A stretch of DNA of 64,000 nt from Seminavis robusta (GCA_903772945.1 CAICTM010000131.1:1-64000); one strand, 5' to 3'. Shown: positions 52,085 through 63,567, counted from the stretch's first letter. A program made the numbers and translations. The notes: generated from the sequence alone by a model not told the origin.

Positions 52085-53861
52085 GAGCGAGCTGAGGGTT
52101 CCTCTGAACACAGACACACTGAAGTGTACATAGATTGAAAAACAATGGTTCCTGGAGGGTTGTTTCTGGATCTTGTACATACTACTGGCAGGACAACCCC
52201 ATTGCAAATAGATTGGAACTAACTTAAACTATAGTACGAACGAGATTGAATTTAAAGAAGTTGAGACTTGAGACTTTTGAGGAAAACTCAGATAGAATCA
52301 CCCCTCTAGTGACCCCCAGAAGTGTGTATTCGTACGATGAACCAACACTGTAGACAAGAACACAGCCTGGTCTTCCCATCTGTCAGGAGTGTGATTGCTG
52401 GCATTCGTGCTGCCAAGCTAGGAGAAAGCTCTAGGAGACGACACAGTCTGCGACCATTGAAGCACGACATGTCATGTCAGTGATTGCAGAGCTCCTTGCA
52501 GAGCTCCGTCCGCCCCACAAGCACGCACCTCGACAGTACGAGAGACTGACTGTTTCTCACAACTTCTAGTCTCTCTGTCTCTCTCAGTCTCGTTCATGAA
52601 GAACAGAATTCATGATATCTTCCTCTCCATTTCGGTACATTTGTTCGCTCGACAAAGATGACGATACAATTGGAATTCTCAATCAAATGAATGAAAACGC
52701 TTATGGCAGCAACACACAGACGGAGATTCAGTGCTGTCAGCCTTTGGGCATATTGCGTTGCAGTGATACGGTGCCTGTGGGGCAGAATATTTGACTGGCA
52801 TTGACTGGCACAAGCAACCGAGGCAAACGAGTGACACCCTTGCGCAGTCACTTTAACACAGGCCAGAGATCCTTCTCCCTCCTGCTCTGGGATCTTGTTT
52901 GGGAAAGACCAACTTGAGTACTGTACATCGTTGTTGAGCGATGGATGGAGCTTGGAGACCATGTACCTCCGGGGGAAGATGGAGGGGGGAGGGGGGCAAG
53001 CTTTCTTGCTGCGCAGAACGACCAACTCGAGCATGGTATCTGCACTTCGCTGGGCGATGGGAGGAGCTTGGAGACGATAAACTCGAGGGGAAGATGGAGA
53101 AGACGGTTACAAACTCGAGTGCTTTAGATTTCGGATCACAGATGCTAAAGGGTGCGGTGGCTTTTACCTCATATATAAGATCAATGTTCTTGGGCGACTC
53201 AGATTGCAAAGATAGATGTCTTGAAAAAAGCTGTAGAACTAATCAGACTTCCCCGCCAAATGAGATACTATGAAAGTTGTGATAGATACAGTAGCTCCAA
53301 TGTTCTCTCAGGTATGAGCATCGTATACTCTGGAGTAGTTCATCATCCCCACTACTAGACTTTCAATTTTAGTACAATTTGGAAAGAGTTTCTGCCGGAA
53401 GCGTCAGACCTATTCTGTTGTAGCTTCCATGTCCGTGACAGGCCTGTTGGCTTGGTACCAGAATACATTTTTAAAAGGCAATCTATGTAGGGCTTCAAAA
53501 TACTTGACGACCCTGAGATTTGATCAACCACAAGATGCAGTTATAGAATTTCTCATCCAAGATACTCAGCCAAAACTCCAAAAGAAATTAACTTGTAAGT
53601 GAGGTACCGGTATAAGCGCACCTCTCGAGAAAAGCCCAAGCACGACCGCACCGCTGGTAAGCTCCTTGAACTGCTGCTCGAACACCGTGACACTGCGGGA
53701 ACAGTCCCCATGATCACAGCTATGCCATGCACCAGCCGTAGGTTTTCATAATCTCCGTCCTCGTTTTTCTCGCGCTCCCTCTCCTAGGATTGTTCTGGAC
53801 CTTTACATCACGCGCCAATAGGATTCTGACTGAAGAACTCTGTAATTGAAACATTGAACAA
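52085..53861. other. Intergenic region
   Basis: About 1.8 kb with only chance-looking ORFs. A local duplication (52911-53099) is listed separately. The stretch 53280-53580 is AT-rich and unremarkable. Confidence 0.45.
52911..53099. repeat. Local tandem duplication, about 115-bp spacing
   Basis: CAACTTGAGTA followed by GAGCGATGGATGGAGCTTGG and GGGGGAAGATGGA (52911-52984) recurs as CAACTCGAGCA followed by GGCGATGGGAGGAGCTTGG and GAGGGGAAGATGGA (53025-53099). Diverged, non-coding. Confidence 0.7.
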
Positions 53862-54985
53862 ATGGCTACCACCAAAAACCTCCAACACGATAACATGACC
53901 GGTGTCTCTGGTTGGAAGAAGCAGCTCTTCACCAAAGAAGATAGCATATATCTCCACAAGACGCTAGGCATGCTATGCTTGGTTTCCTTTGTCTGGAGGA
54001 TTGTGCAAGTAGATGGCATTACAATGAAACACTCTGATATGGGCTTTGTTTCCCACCCAAAACTGACAGTTCCCACCATATTGCTGCATCTGTTTCTCAG
54101 CACGAGTTCCTTCATATTCAGGATCCCTGAACGCCGCATCAAAACTGGCTACAGAATCTGGCCAGAGTACAGGCTGCATTCTCTAGTTTTCCTATGCCGT
54201 TCATTGGCTTTCCCTCTGCTGCAGTACTATGAAAACTTGAATGGCCTGCCTCCAAACTATCTTTGGAATGTTGCCATAGTTCTATCAAGTGTCATGGTGG
54301 CAGATATTGCATCAGCATCAATGAAGTATCCATCTGGAACGATTCGTGGCTTTCAGACAAATAAATTGCTCAAGTTCTTCTTCTCAGCAGTGCAGTTTCA
54401 TGCTACAGCTGCATGTCTCTATGGCGGCACTAGCGCCGTCACACGTCGCTCTGGCGTGCTTTGGATACACACCTTTGTCATTCAAGTAAGCAATCCCCTG
54501 ATGTGATCAAATGTGCCACTGTATTTCCCCATCCTCACATTTCCTTGTTACTTTTGGAGAAGATGAATGCATTCCTGATGACACTCAGACGAAAGAACCT
54601 TCTTTCACATGAAGCTGGAATTGCTGCTTATGCGTGGATGCTTGGAGCTGGGTTCCTGATTGTGGTTTGGCTTCATGTCATGGAAGCATCAAAGGGTATG
54701 CAAACTATCCATGCTATCACTCTCACTGCAAATGTTGCTGCCATGCTTCGTCTGGGTCTTGGCATGAACAAGTATGTCATGTGGACCATGATGGGCATAG
54801 TAGTCAATCTGGTTATTCGTCCCATCATGCAGGGACAGAGCAATGGTGTGGTGTCCAAGGAGATGCTGAACATGGCTGATCCTATTTCAACAGCAGCACT
54901 GCTTTTCTTGGGGTTCTATAAGGCTGGTATGCTCCCCCAATTGTCCATGGTGTTTCAAAGAATCTCTTCAAAGAAGGAAGCATGA
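53862..54985 (+). CDS. Multipass membrane protein of unknown function
   Basis: Two exons: 53862-54485 and 54560-54985, with a 74-bp GT-AG intron (GTAAGC...TTGGAG; the alternative acceptor 3 bp later drops one Lys), giving 349 aa. The start is ATGGCTACC after an A-rich leader. There are about eight hydrophobic segments, including IYLHKTLGMLCLVSFVWRIV, TVPTILLHLFLSTSSFIF, LVFLCRSLAFPLLQYY, NYLWNVAIVLSSVMVADIAS, AAYAWMLGAGFLIVVWLHVM, TLTANVAAMLRLGLG and YVMWTMMGIVVNLVIRPIM. The motif RIPERRIKTGYRIWPEYRLH sits in a loop. There is no signal peptide. The family is not recognised. It reads like a conserved algal membrane protein. Confidence 0.72.
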
Positions 54986-55523
54986 TCACAAGCAGGTAAT
55001 CGTGCACATTCGAGGCTTGCCGGCTGGAATACGGATGTCAGGTCTTGGAGCTGTCACATTCCAACCGTTGCAGGGTTGAGAAGATGGATACGGGTACAGT
55101 TGTAACTATATAGAAAGCTATCTTAGCTACTAGTATGTTTGAAGCTTCTTCTATGAGAGTGCCGATCCGAGTCACTTCGGAGGTGAGCGCTACCAGTGAG
55201 GAGCTGATTGAATCATTCCAGTGGTGAGCAACTGTGGCTGCCTCTTCTTGGTTCGGTTGACATTGATAAAACTTCCCTCCTCAAGACCCTTCAAGATCGT
55301 CTTGTCCGTAAGGTGCCGGGGGATTTGACATTTTAATAAAGAGAAAATTTCATTTTTCTCAAAATGTTTCACAAACCCTGGCCACTGTGTCGCTGCGTCA
55401 TTCGTCATATGCAAGGCTCACATACAGTACGGCACAGACCTTCAAACCCCTCTCAATGCCCTTGACATCCTCTCCTCTGCACTCCCAAACCCCTTAGAAC
55501 CCATCTTTTAATAAAGAGTTACC
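54986..55523. other. Intergenic region
   Basis: About 540 bp. TTTTAATAAAGAG occurs twice, at about 55332 and 55507, the second just 9 bp before the next ATG. No gene. Confidence 0.45.
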
Positions 55524-55904
55524 ATGTCCTGCGCCTACTACAGCGAACAACGGCGTCGCTGCCACGATGTCTATGGAAAATTTGGTGAAGACTGTCTAGC
55601 CGAAGAGTTGCAAGAAAAGCGATGCCTATCCCTCCGACACTGTCGCGCGGATGCCAACAAGTATTATGGATCCCGCGTGGAAGGACTACCCAAGGCTCTC
55701 TGCTCGTCCTGGGCCGAATCCTTTGCCTTTGTAAATAATAGCAATGGTGATTTGAGGGAGATGAGTCTCGGTAAGGAGTTCGTAGAGCACCACGCCAACG
55801 CACGGCGATACGTCAACGAACGACCAAGTGTCAAAAAAGAGTGCCAGACAATTGCTCGAGACTTGGCACGGTGTCTGCAAAAAGCGAACATGACGAGAAG
55901 ATAA
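55524..55904 (+). CDS. Small Cys-rich protein, 126 aa
   Basis: Single-exon ORF from ACCATGT. Cysteines lie at CAYYSEQRRRCHDVYGKFGE, then DCLAEELQEKRCLSLRHC, with later single ones (LCSSW, KECQTI, RCLQ). The mix of Cys-x9-10-Cys spacings in charged helices resembles twin-CX9C (CHCH-like) proteins of the mitochondrial intermembrane space, but the pattern is not an exact CX9C pair. It could be an assembly factor of that kind. The family is not confirmed. Confidence 0.6.
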   Translation: MSCAYYSEQRRRCHDVYGKFGEDCLAEELQEKRCLSLRHCRADANKYYGSRVEGLPKALCSSWAESFAFVNNSNGDLREMSLGKEFVEHHANARRYVNERPSVKKECQTIARDLARCLQKANMTRR

Positions 55905-56099
55905 GCCTTGACATGGATGGTTCTTTGGTCAGTTCTGCAGCCGTTTTGGAAGTTGAACGAATTATGGCAGCAATACGCAACAGCTTGTCCGTGATTTCCA
56001 TCAGGGGTTGGCTTTCGAAAAAATCAAAATGCCAGATAAGTTACCCATGGATCTCCCGACCCCAAGAGCTTCGGGATCAAGGAAATCTGGTCCGAGAAT

Positions 56100-56766
56100 T
56101 TGTTCGAGGCATCAGAGGATCCCTCGCCGTTTACACCACCCCTTCTCACTATCCTTGGATTGCTCATGATTGGACCCAAAGTTTTTAACAAGTTTAAATC
56201 CAATGAGAGGACTGAGCCTTATACTCTCCTTTTGAGCAAGAAGAAGATCAACCAAAAGAAGAAAGAGTTGGTTGATGAAACTACTACAAACTACCTGACA
56301 TCCAATGACGTCATTTTGTCTGCTCTGTGAAGCTATGCTGGATGTGACAGCCATCCAAACTCAATATGTGAATATGCGGGGCAAAATTGATAAGCTGGAG
56401 CCAAACGATGCAGGCAACTATGCATACCTTTGCACATCTGTCCTGGATGCCAAAGATGCCGCTGGCAAACCCAATAGAGTTCGCCAAGTTACTGCCTCAG
56501 GCCAGAACAACATAGGCCCTTGGAAATCCTTCTGGCCAATCAGCGGGGGCAAATTTGTACTCAGCACCAACTGGGCTGGACAAACGAGTGTGCTTGATGG
56601 AACTGTTGCCCATGTCCCATCAAAGGGCTTCGTACGGGCAAAGCTAGCATCCAAACAAGCAGCCCATCTAATTGTTATCTTTGAGTATGACAGAGAAGCT
56701 TTGGGAATTGTGACAAGCTGTCCAATCAAAGAAGGTGGATTGCTCGGGTCTATACTTCTAGACTGA
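56100..56766 (+). pseudogene. Frameshifted remnant of a transferase-like gene
   Basis: Two plus-strand frames join naturally at about 56328-56335. The first (56100-56330) reads TPPLLTILGLLMIGPKVFNK and ends TTNYLTSNDVILSAL. The second (open from 56305, protein-like from about 56330) continues CEAMLDVTAIQTQYVNMRGK, DKLEPNDAGNYAYLCTSVLD, GPWKSFWPISGGKFVLSTNW, ending GGLLGSILLD. A change of one base separates them. The T-S-N-D-V-I-L-S-A pattern followed by a N-x-R-G and a D-A-G-N-Y block resembles acyl/condensation-type transferases (BAHD/CAT-like), but the HHxxxD active site would lie further upstream and is not visible. It is either decayed or an indel in the sequence. Confidence 0.45.
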
Positions 56767-57088
56767 GAAGCTATCGTTTAGTGGACTTGTGGCAATTTAA
56801 GACCCTTTCCCCAGGTGAGCCACCGTGTGTAACCCAACGTAGTTCTTATGCCAACCACAGCATACTGAATCGAATCTGATTGAGAGCTTGGAAGGAGTCA
56901 ACCAGGTTCTAGATAATGATAACTGATTGCAGTTTTTATGTTCATAGCTCCGAGAGGTGAAACGGCGAGAATACAAGAGGCACATTAAAGCCCTTAGGTC
57001 CACAGCCGAACTTTGCCTGTGCTGTCGTACTCTACGAAAACCCCAGCTGCCTCGTCAAACTCCAACTCTTGGTGCTTGGGAGACTTGC
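56767..57088. other. Spacer
   Basis: 320 bp between the transferase-like remnant and the 3' end of the reductase gene. Nothing seen. Confidence 0.4.
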
Positions 57089-58687
57089 TCATTCCTCTGG
57101 CCAACCAACGGCATCGCTTTCAGTCGTTTTAGTGCTAATACTGTGACTGCTGTTGCTGCTGCTAATACTGCTAATGAAGCTTTCTGCTTCGCCATTGAAT
57201 CGTTGTCCATTAAAACTCGTCAGCTGGGGAAATCCGTGATTGGTCCTTACTCTGCGTGCTCTCTGAGGTTCTGGGGCCAACCCAACCCCTACCATTAACG
57301 CTCTTGGGCTCAATTTGGGACTTCCCATTCTCGCTGCCTCGGCATGTTGTATCAGATGTACAATCTTTGTGTTTATGGGAGTGTCAACGCCAGCCACTTG
57401 TCCCAACCGGACCACCGCACCGTTTAGGTACTCGATTTCGGTGAAACGAGTGCCGTCTTCCAATTCCTGAGCCAACCGGCATCGATCAGGGAGCATATCT
57501 AAAGTGGATCTCATGACTGGAAGAAAGAACATGTCCCGAGAGCGCAAAAGAGACGACATGAGCTTCAGTTCAAGTTTGTTGGTCTCGTTGTGCACGGCTT
57601 GGATGGGTATATTGTGCGCGGCAAAGACCGCTCGGCATTCGTCAATGCAATATGCCAGAACTATTCTATATTCGTGTGCTCTCAGTGTGGCAACCACGGT
57701 CTTTCCGCTAAGTGCTTGGATTGCATTTATCATGTTCAGCTGTAGATTGCCGGCTTGTAGACGGGTAAAATCGTGTTTCACTTCGGGACGTACAGTGAGG
57801 ACAGTTCCGCGAAACAGATCACAAACTGTCTGTGCAGAAGGCTGTTTGCCGTCGATAACAATGAGTGCGTCTCTTACTGCTTGGCCCACGGTGACAATTC
57901 TGGTTTGCCTATTCAGATCAACGTGCATCATGACAATGGATTCTATCGCTTCATAAGGAAGTTCCTTCCTCTCCATGTTGGAGTCCATTTCCATGTAGCT
58001 CCTTAGTTCCTCTCGGATGTGAAGCCCCGTTTGGAGAAAGAGTACTGGACACGTCACATTGTGCTTGCACAGCCACTCGTGCACTTTATGGTTGGACGTT
58101 CGTTTGGTTGCAACAAATACACAGGAAGCTTCTTCCAAGCAGGAAGGGTCCGTAGTGAACATCTTTCTGGCATCACTCGGTGTAATACTGGCACGAAAAT
58201 CTGTATCGACGGTAGAATGAGCCGCCAGTCCGACATTAGATATGTGCTCTACATCCTGAGGATTGTGGACCAGAAAGGTTACCAGTGGTGTATGTGTATA
58301 TGCCACTTCTTGCTTGGACCTATGGTGATGATTACTGCTGTGGCAGTTCATAAGGGAATCTCCCGCCACAAGGCAACAACCCACAAACCCTCCAATAGCA
58401 CCAGCTCCAATAATGACGACTTGTGACATCATGCTGGGAATGCGCTCCAAGACAAGTGACGCATCTGAGCCGCAAAAAAAGCACCCCAAGTTTCGTTGAA
58501 ACGAAAGGGAATGTCGAGACGGACTGGCAGCATTATTAGAGTGTGGCTGTGGGTGTTTTTGTCGGCATTTTTCTCGTTGAATAAGAGTGTTGGCGCTGTC
58601 CCAAGAATTGCTCCTTCCTCCTATTATTGATGCATCATCCTTGTCAAAACTACCATTATCATTGTCGGCAGTACATCGTCTCAGCAT
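57089..58687 (-). CDS. Ketopantoate-reductase-like (ApbA/PanE) protein
   Basis: Single-exon ORF, 532 aa from the ATG at 58687; an in-frame ATG at 58436 (MMSQVVII) would begin right at the Rossmann strand. The N-terminal 85 residues are low complexity. The NAD(P) domain starts VVIIGAGAIGGFVG (G-x-G-x-x-G), with CVFVATKRTSNHKV around strand 4 and PVLFLQTGLHIREE where the family has its N-G. The C-terminal helical domain includes KHDFTRLQAGNLQLNMINAI, then RDMFFLPVMRSTLDMLPDRC and EIEYLNGAVVRLGQVAGVDT, matching the ApbA_C pattern E-x-x-x-N-G-x-V-x-x-G. KPR makes pantoate for CoA. The long N- and C-terminal extensions and diverged motifs mean the substrate may differ. The C-terminal Ser-rich tail is unusual. 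Confidence 0.85.
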   Translation of the reverse strand: MLRRCTADNDNGSFDKDDASIIGGRSNSWDSANTLIQREKCRQKHPQPHSNNAASPSRHSLSFQRNLGCFFCGSDASLVLERIPSMMSQVVIIGAGAIGGFVGCCLVAGDSLMNCHSSNHHHRSKQEVAYTHTPLVTFLVHNPQDVEHISNVGLAAHSTVDTDFRASITPSDARKMFTTDPSCLEEASCVFVATKRTSNHKVHEWLCKHNVTCPVLFLQTGLHIREELRSYMEMDSNMERKELPYEAIESIVMMHVDLNRQTRIVTVGQAVRDALIVIDGKQPSAQTVCDLFRGTVLTVRPEVKHDFTRLQAGNLQLNMINAIQALSGKTVVATLRAHEYRIVLAYCIDECRAVFAAHNIPIQAVHNETNKLELKLMSSLLRSRDMFFLPVMRSTLDMLPDRCRLAQELEDGTRFTEIEYLNGAVVRLGQVAGVDTPINTKIVHLIQHAEAARMGSPKLSPRALMVGVGLAPEPQRARRVRTNHGFPQLTSFNGQRFNGEAESFISSISSSNSSHSISTKTTESDAVGWPEE

Positions 58688-59008
58688 GCTCAATACTCGC
58701 GTATGGTAGCCAAATTAGAAGTACGGAGCTGATTGATGAGAGTGGAGGAGCATCCCTCCATATTACAGTATTCAAATCAACAAGTGCGCGGCCCAGATCG
58801 ATTTGAAGCCTTCCGAGGAACGGCTACATGTATTGGATCTTTCAGACATGGATACTGCATCCAAGACTGAATGTCCCTGAGGTCAATCACGAAAAGCCAC
58901 CACAACGCCACCGCACCACATGCCAGCGTCTCTTTGTCTCTTTCCTCCTTCAAGTTCCGCCGCTCCGTGGTGTTATATGTACCGTACCAACTCGTACCGG
59001 TAGCAGCA
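58688..59008. other. Divergent spacer before the LRR gene
   Basis: 320 bp between divergent genes. An in-frame ATG at 58871 could extend the LRR protein by 46 residues, but the ATG at 59009 makes a proper signal peptide. TACCGTACC and CGTACCGGTA precede 59009. Confidence 0.45.
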
Positions 59009-61049
59009 ATGGCTTGTCGATCCCTTCGGTCCCTGCTTCGGGGTCTTTTCCTAGCCCTCTCATTGATAGTTTCATGCCAGGCGAAGCCAGACAATGTTGA
59101 ATCTCGAAGATTACAAGATCCAGAATATCTGGCGAGTCGTTATGAGGATTTAGTCGAGCTGTTGGTGGGGGCGGGTATCAGCACCCTTGACGATTTGACT
59201 GACGATCAATCCAATTCTCCTCAGTTTCAGGCTGCCATATGGATGGTTCTTGACGATGCTCGCCAAGTGGATTTCGACAGGCCCGAAAAAGTTGTACAGA
59301 GGTATATTCTAGCCACGGCCTTTTACGCTCTTGAAGGCGTTGGTTTTTGGGGCAACCGATTAAATTTTTTGTCTGCCGACCATGAGTGCAAATGGTACGT
59401 ATCTGGATACTATTTTGGTCGAGATAACCTTCAACAGTTTGGCGTCAAATGCAACAATGTCGGGAAAGTTCAAGCCCTCCATTTCCGTAAGAAAATCAAA
59501 TTGGTTCTTCGTTAGCCGCGGCAATGACTCGACTCAATACTGTTTTGTTGTGTGTTGCTACCTGTTTTTCTTGAAACAGCCAGCAATTACTTGCGTGGCC
59601 AATTCCCAATGGATCTGGCTCATTTGACAGATTTGGAGGAGTTCAATGTTTTTAATAACCCTTATTTGAGATCTGGATTTCCTTCCTTTTTCGAGGGAAT
59701 GGCAAACATCAAGTACATTGGGCTGCATTATTGTGATCTTGAAGGAACTTTGCCCACGTGGTTGGGCGAGCTGACTTCTCTGGAGTCCCTTATGTTGTCA
59801 AACGATCTTTTTACGGGGCCTCTACCAAATATGACAAACCTGGTCAATTTGACACACTTGTATTTGGATGACAACCTTCTGCTTGGCGATTTGAGTGTTC
59901 TCTCCGGATTATCCAACCTACGTCATCTCATATTGGAAGATAACCAATTCGAAGGATCCCTTGATGAGTCGCTGGTCGGAAGCTGGGAGAACCTTGAAAT
60001 TTTCGACGTTAGCGGAAACAATCTGACATCCAGCATTCCAGAGAGCATCTTCACCCTCCCCAAACTTTGGGTTGCTGATTTGAATGGGAATCTTCTGTCT
60101 GGCACTCTTCCAGCCGTTTCGGAAGCCAACACCGCTCTTGAGATCTTGACGCTAGGCGGGAACAACCTCAGCGGGGAAGTCCCAAGTGAGCTGGGCCAAT
60201 TCATCAGCATGAAACAACTGGATCTATCTGACAACCTATTGACATCTACCATTCCTTCCTCCTTGGTAAACATGGTGGATTTGGAATTCCTATACATCAA
60301 CCAGGTGAGGGGTAAATGGAGACGGCGTCAACTGCAGCCAACCTCCGTCAGCGTCAATGCTGAACCATACCTATGTGTGTTCACATCTTCCTCTCTCTGT
60401 CTGCCCTGAAACCAGAATCCGCTTGCACCGGATCCCATCCCTGATTTCTTGGCTGAGATGACCAACTTGAAGGAGTTATCCTTGAAGGACACTGCTCGGA
60501 CGGGGTCAATACCCCACATGATTGGAAACTGGGGGTCTATGGTGTTTTTGGACCTGGACAACAACGGTTTGACTGGAAACATTCCAGCTTCCCTTGGCAT
60601 ACTGACAGCCTTGCAATATCTTTTCTTGAACCGCAATGAGCTCAGTGGCTTTGTGCCGTCATCACTGGAATCTCTGTCGAATCTTGGTAAGGTCAAGTTG
60701 GGTGCTTGGTTCAACACCTTCACAGCTCTTCTGTCTAACACTGATTGATTTTTTAAAAGCCTACTTCTTCATCGACCAGAACAACATTATAGGTTCTCTG
60801 GATGAAATCATTTGCGGCATTGACTACCAAGATATATTTGTGGCTGACTGCGGTGGAGTGGCCCCAGACGTGACTTGCTATTGCTGTAACATTTGCTGTT
60901 CCGATGCTGACACGGGCTGCAATAACCAAATTTGGACCAGCGTCGTCAACCCCATCTGGGAACTTGGCTTTGAGCTTCCAGGGCCACAAAACACTGAAGG
61001 GTCACAATCCTACACAATATCTGGTTTCTTTGGGGAGCCACTCCCATAG
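59009..61049 (+). CDS. Secreted leucine-rich-repeat protein
   Basis: Four exons: 59009-59486, 59580-60304, 60416-60686 and 60760-61049. GT-AG introns of 93, 111 and 73 bp keep frame, giving 587 aa. The signal peptide is MACRSLRSLLRGLFLALSLI then VSCQA. The N-terminal cap holds QRYILATAFYALEGVGFWG and FLSADHECKWY, the diatom version of the plant LRRNT. About 11 plant-type LRRs follow (NLTHLYLDDNLLLGDLSVLS, NLEIFDVSGNNLTSSIPESI, LDLSDNLLTSTIPSSL, FLDLDNNGLTGNIPASLG). A C-terminal Cys cluster has VTCYCCNICCSDADTGCN. There is no membrane segment and no kinase, so it is extracellular or wall-bound, probably for binding a protein partner. Introns fall mostly between repeats, and unspliced frames stop soon after each donor. 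Confidence 0.88.
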
Positions 61050-61373
61050 CACATTCCCATTGCGATGCTGTGCTCCTGAGTTCATGAGCGGTTACTAATG
61101 ATGAATGATATCAAATAGATTCAATTGGGCGGCGATGAAGGGACAGGTACCAGAACGGTCATCTTGTTTTATTTACCGTGCTGCTAGCTTATTTGGTTTA
61201 GTTAGAGGGCCCCACCAAAGACTTAACGTAACTTCAACCTGCTTGACACAAAAGATTCGTACGGTCCACGACACAAGATACACCGATGAGATACACCTCA
61301 AAGTGATGCCTGGTGGTAGCAGCCACAACTATCTGTCTTGTAGGTCCTGCCAATGTTTCATTAGGCCAACTCC
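61050..61373. other. Spacer
   Basis: 324 bp between the LRR gene and the next ORF on the same strand. Nothing recognised. Confidence 0.4.
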
Positions 61374-63068
61374 ATGACGCATCAGTCCGAGCGTTTCTTG
61401 CGCTTTGGACGCCTCCAGCCTCGTCTGTGGATGCTCCTTGTGGCTGTCACGGTGGTATCCAATTGCCAAGCAAGCAGAGGAGCTGCCTCCAATACTGCCA
61501 TACAATCGTCCACACATTCCAGGCGTTCCCCTCTTGATCGGTTGAAAAAGTTGTTGCTGAAACCCACTTCCACTGATCCGTCGACGGAAGAAATTATCAG
61601 CAACAGCAGTGCATCTTGTGGCCTGAGCCGTCGTCTTCAGAGCCTTTGCAGCAGAAACTTTACACTTTCGAGTATTTCATGGAACAATCGCACCGCCGTC
61701 TGCCATTTCCCGGCTCTCTGGGGCGCGGTCCGATCCGCCGTGACAAACTACTCCTCAACAACCATTATCAAGGTATCAGGACCATCTGCTGCCGCAGCCC
61801 TAGCGTTGCTTGCATACAAGGCTCATGTTGCAAAAACCCAAAGAGCGGTACTGCCTCGGTATCGGAATCTGCAACTCTTGTCTGCCGTGACAGCTGTGGA
61901 TAATGCTGACGGGAAGACACTTCTTCTGTTAAACCAATGGCTCAGTGTTAATAACGAGCGCAATCCACCGGCTTTGGTGCCCATCCATGTTTCAGAGGAC
62001 GAAGATGAAGATATTCTGGTTCTATTATGGAATGGAACCAAAGACAACTCCAAGGCTGTGGGAAGAATACCAAATGGATGGTACAGCACCTCCTCCAAGG
62101 ACAGCAGCCAAACGCCAAATGCAACCAACACCAACAATAACCTGGGTTTATACATTCAAGTCAGTGATGATCAAATCGCCGTTTTTGTGGTGGCGAATGA
62201 CGTCAAGAAGATTGTAGAAGAGCTCGAGGGCACTGATTGGGTTGCCTATGTAAACCAGTTGTTACCCGAGTATGACAAGCAACGCTATTGTCGCAGAGAA
62301 CGTGTTGCCTCCGAAGAAAGCACGGTGAAAAAGTTTGCATGGCAAAGCTGGCTCAAACATCAACTCATGCCGGCAACTAATAATGAAGAGGAGGACAGCT
62401 CGTTGACATCCATCTTTCCCAACCCGGGAATGTACACCTTCCTTTACCGAGAAGCCGTCAAGGAGAGTGAATTGGGGAACATGTTGAAGCGGCGCTGTGC
62501 CCATCTGTTGTCCAAACGTTCGCAAATCACAAAGCCATCCATCATGTTCGTTCAGGAACCGGACGAAAATACTTGCCAAAATTCCACCACAGATGCTGGC
62601 CATCGCTACTGTCAAAGATTTCATGTCGAAGACTCCGGACGGATGTGGTATGGAGGACTGATTCCCTTTCGGACTCGACTCGATGGTTGGATTGTGCCGG
62701 TAGAAGAGCCAATTCCAGAAGCGCCGATCCCAGTCAGCAACAGCAACAATCATCAAAAGTACTTTAGTTATCGGCCGCCTCCTTCCCCGCCAACGCTACC
62801 ACCATCACCTTCACCACAACGCCAGCTGCGCATTGAATGGAAGTCGTTCAGAATTCAGTTTGGTTTCTCCTTCTGTGGCCTCAACAGGAGGAAAGAACTG
62901 ACCATGGAGGAAGATCCGTGGATCGTTGAGAAACGCCATCTGATGGTGTCGGACTGCAGGTCCCAAGTGGATGATGATGATGATGATCCGCTCCGAACTC
63001 CGACAACGAGGGTGCTACTGCTGAGTCGACCTAGACAAGGCTGGAGTGTTTGGCGGCAGTCGCTGTGA
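61374..63068 (+). CDS. Hypothetical secreted protein, 564 aa
   Basis: Single-exon ORF. A hydrophobic stretch WMLLVAVTVVSNCQASRG (about 19-36) behind a basic start suggests a signal peptide. The body has CGLSRRLQSLCSRNFTLSSI, then SGPSAAAALALLAYKAHVA, then DILVLLWNGTKDNSKAVGRI and LYIQVSDDQIAVFVVANDVK. Several N-x-S/T sites are visible. A Pro-rich segment (RPPPSPPTLPPSPSPQ, about 464-480) precedes a C-terminal part with an Asp run (VDDDDDDP). No family is recognised. Codon use looks like that of the other genes, so it is probably real. Confidence 0.6.
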   Translation: MTHQSERFLRFGRLQPRLWMLLVAVTVVSNCQASRGAASNTAIQSSTHSRRSPLDRLKKLLLKPTSTDPSTEEIISNSSASCGLSRRLQSLCSRNFTLSSISWNNRTAVCHFPALWGAVRSAVTNYSSTTIIKVSGPSAAAALALLAYKAHVAKTQRAVLPRYRNLQLLSAVTAVDNADGKTLLLLNQWLSVNNERNPPALVPIHVSEDEDEDILVLLWNGTKDNSKAVGRIPNGWYSTSSKDSSQTPNATNTNNNLGLYIQVSDDQIAVFVVANDVKKIVEELEGTDWVAYVNQLLPEYDKQRYCRRERVASEESTVKKFAWQSWLKHQLMPATNNEEEDSSLTSIFPNPGMYTFLYREAVKESELGNMLKRRCAHLLSKRSQITKPSIMFVQEPDENTCQNSTTDAGHRYCQRFHVEDSGRMWYGGLIPFRTRLDGWIVPVEEPIPEAPIPVSNSNNHQKYFSYRPPPSPPTLPPSPSPQRQLRIEWKSFRIQFGFSFCGLNRRKELTMEEDPWIVEKRHLMVSDCRSQVDDDDDDPLRTPTTRVLLLSRPRQGWSVWRQSL

Positions 63069-63567
63069 CGCTGGCACTTGCTCACTATAGACTGCTACAG
63101 CTGCCAATCACACCAAGATAAATCACCCAAATTCACTTCACAGGAGCCATAGCTATACATGCATGACCACGGTTCGCTTATCACTACAAAGAAACACATA
63201 TGTTGACCTGGAAGCTCCTTCTTGTGCAAATGAGTGATTGGATAGTTAGATGTCTAGATGACAAGTTTCACGGCATAAATAGCTGTGCTGGTGCTTTCTA
63301 CTTGCGGGTTATGCTGATAGTGACTACCGGTATGCTCCTGTTTGCTGCTTTTGGTGTGCCTCCTTTTAGGCCGAATCTGTATTTCTTTGGGTTGATGAGC
63401 CGCCGACTGCGGGGGTTGCCGTGATTGCAATGACAGACTCAATGTAGCTTTTCCTCAGAGACATCCGATGAAAGAAATCAAAGCTTTGTCCTTCCCTCAC
63501 GTTTTTCCATGCATCTTTTAGAAAGTCACAGAGGGACTGAACTGATCCTGGTGTTCTATTATTGCGC
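63069..63567. other. Convergent spacer
   Basis: 500 bp between convergent genes. Only short ORFs; no feature recognised. Confidence 0.4.

Noticed and set aside
51257-52207. 316-aa ORF on the minus strand
   Set aside because: Antisense shadow of the FCP gene. His/Gly-rich composition is typical of reversed coding sequence.
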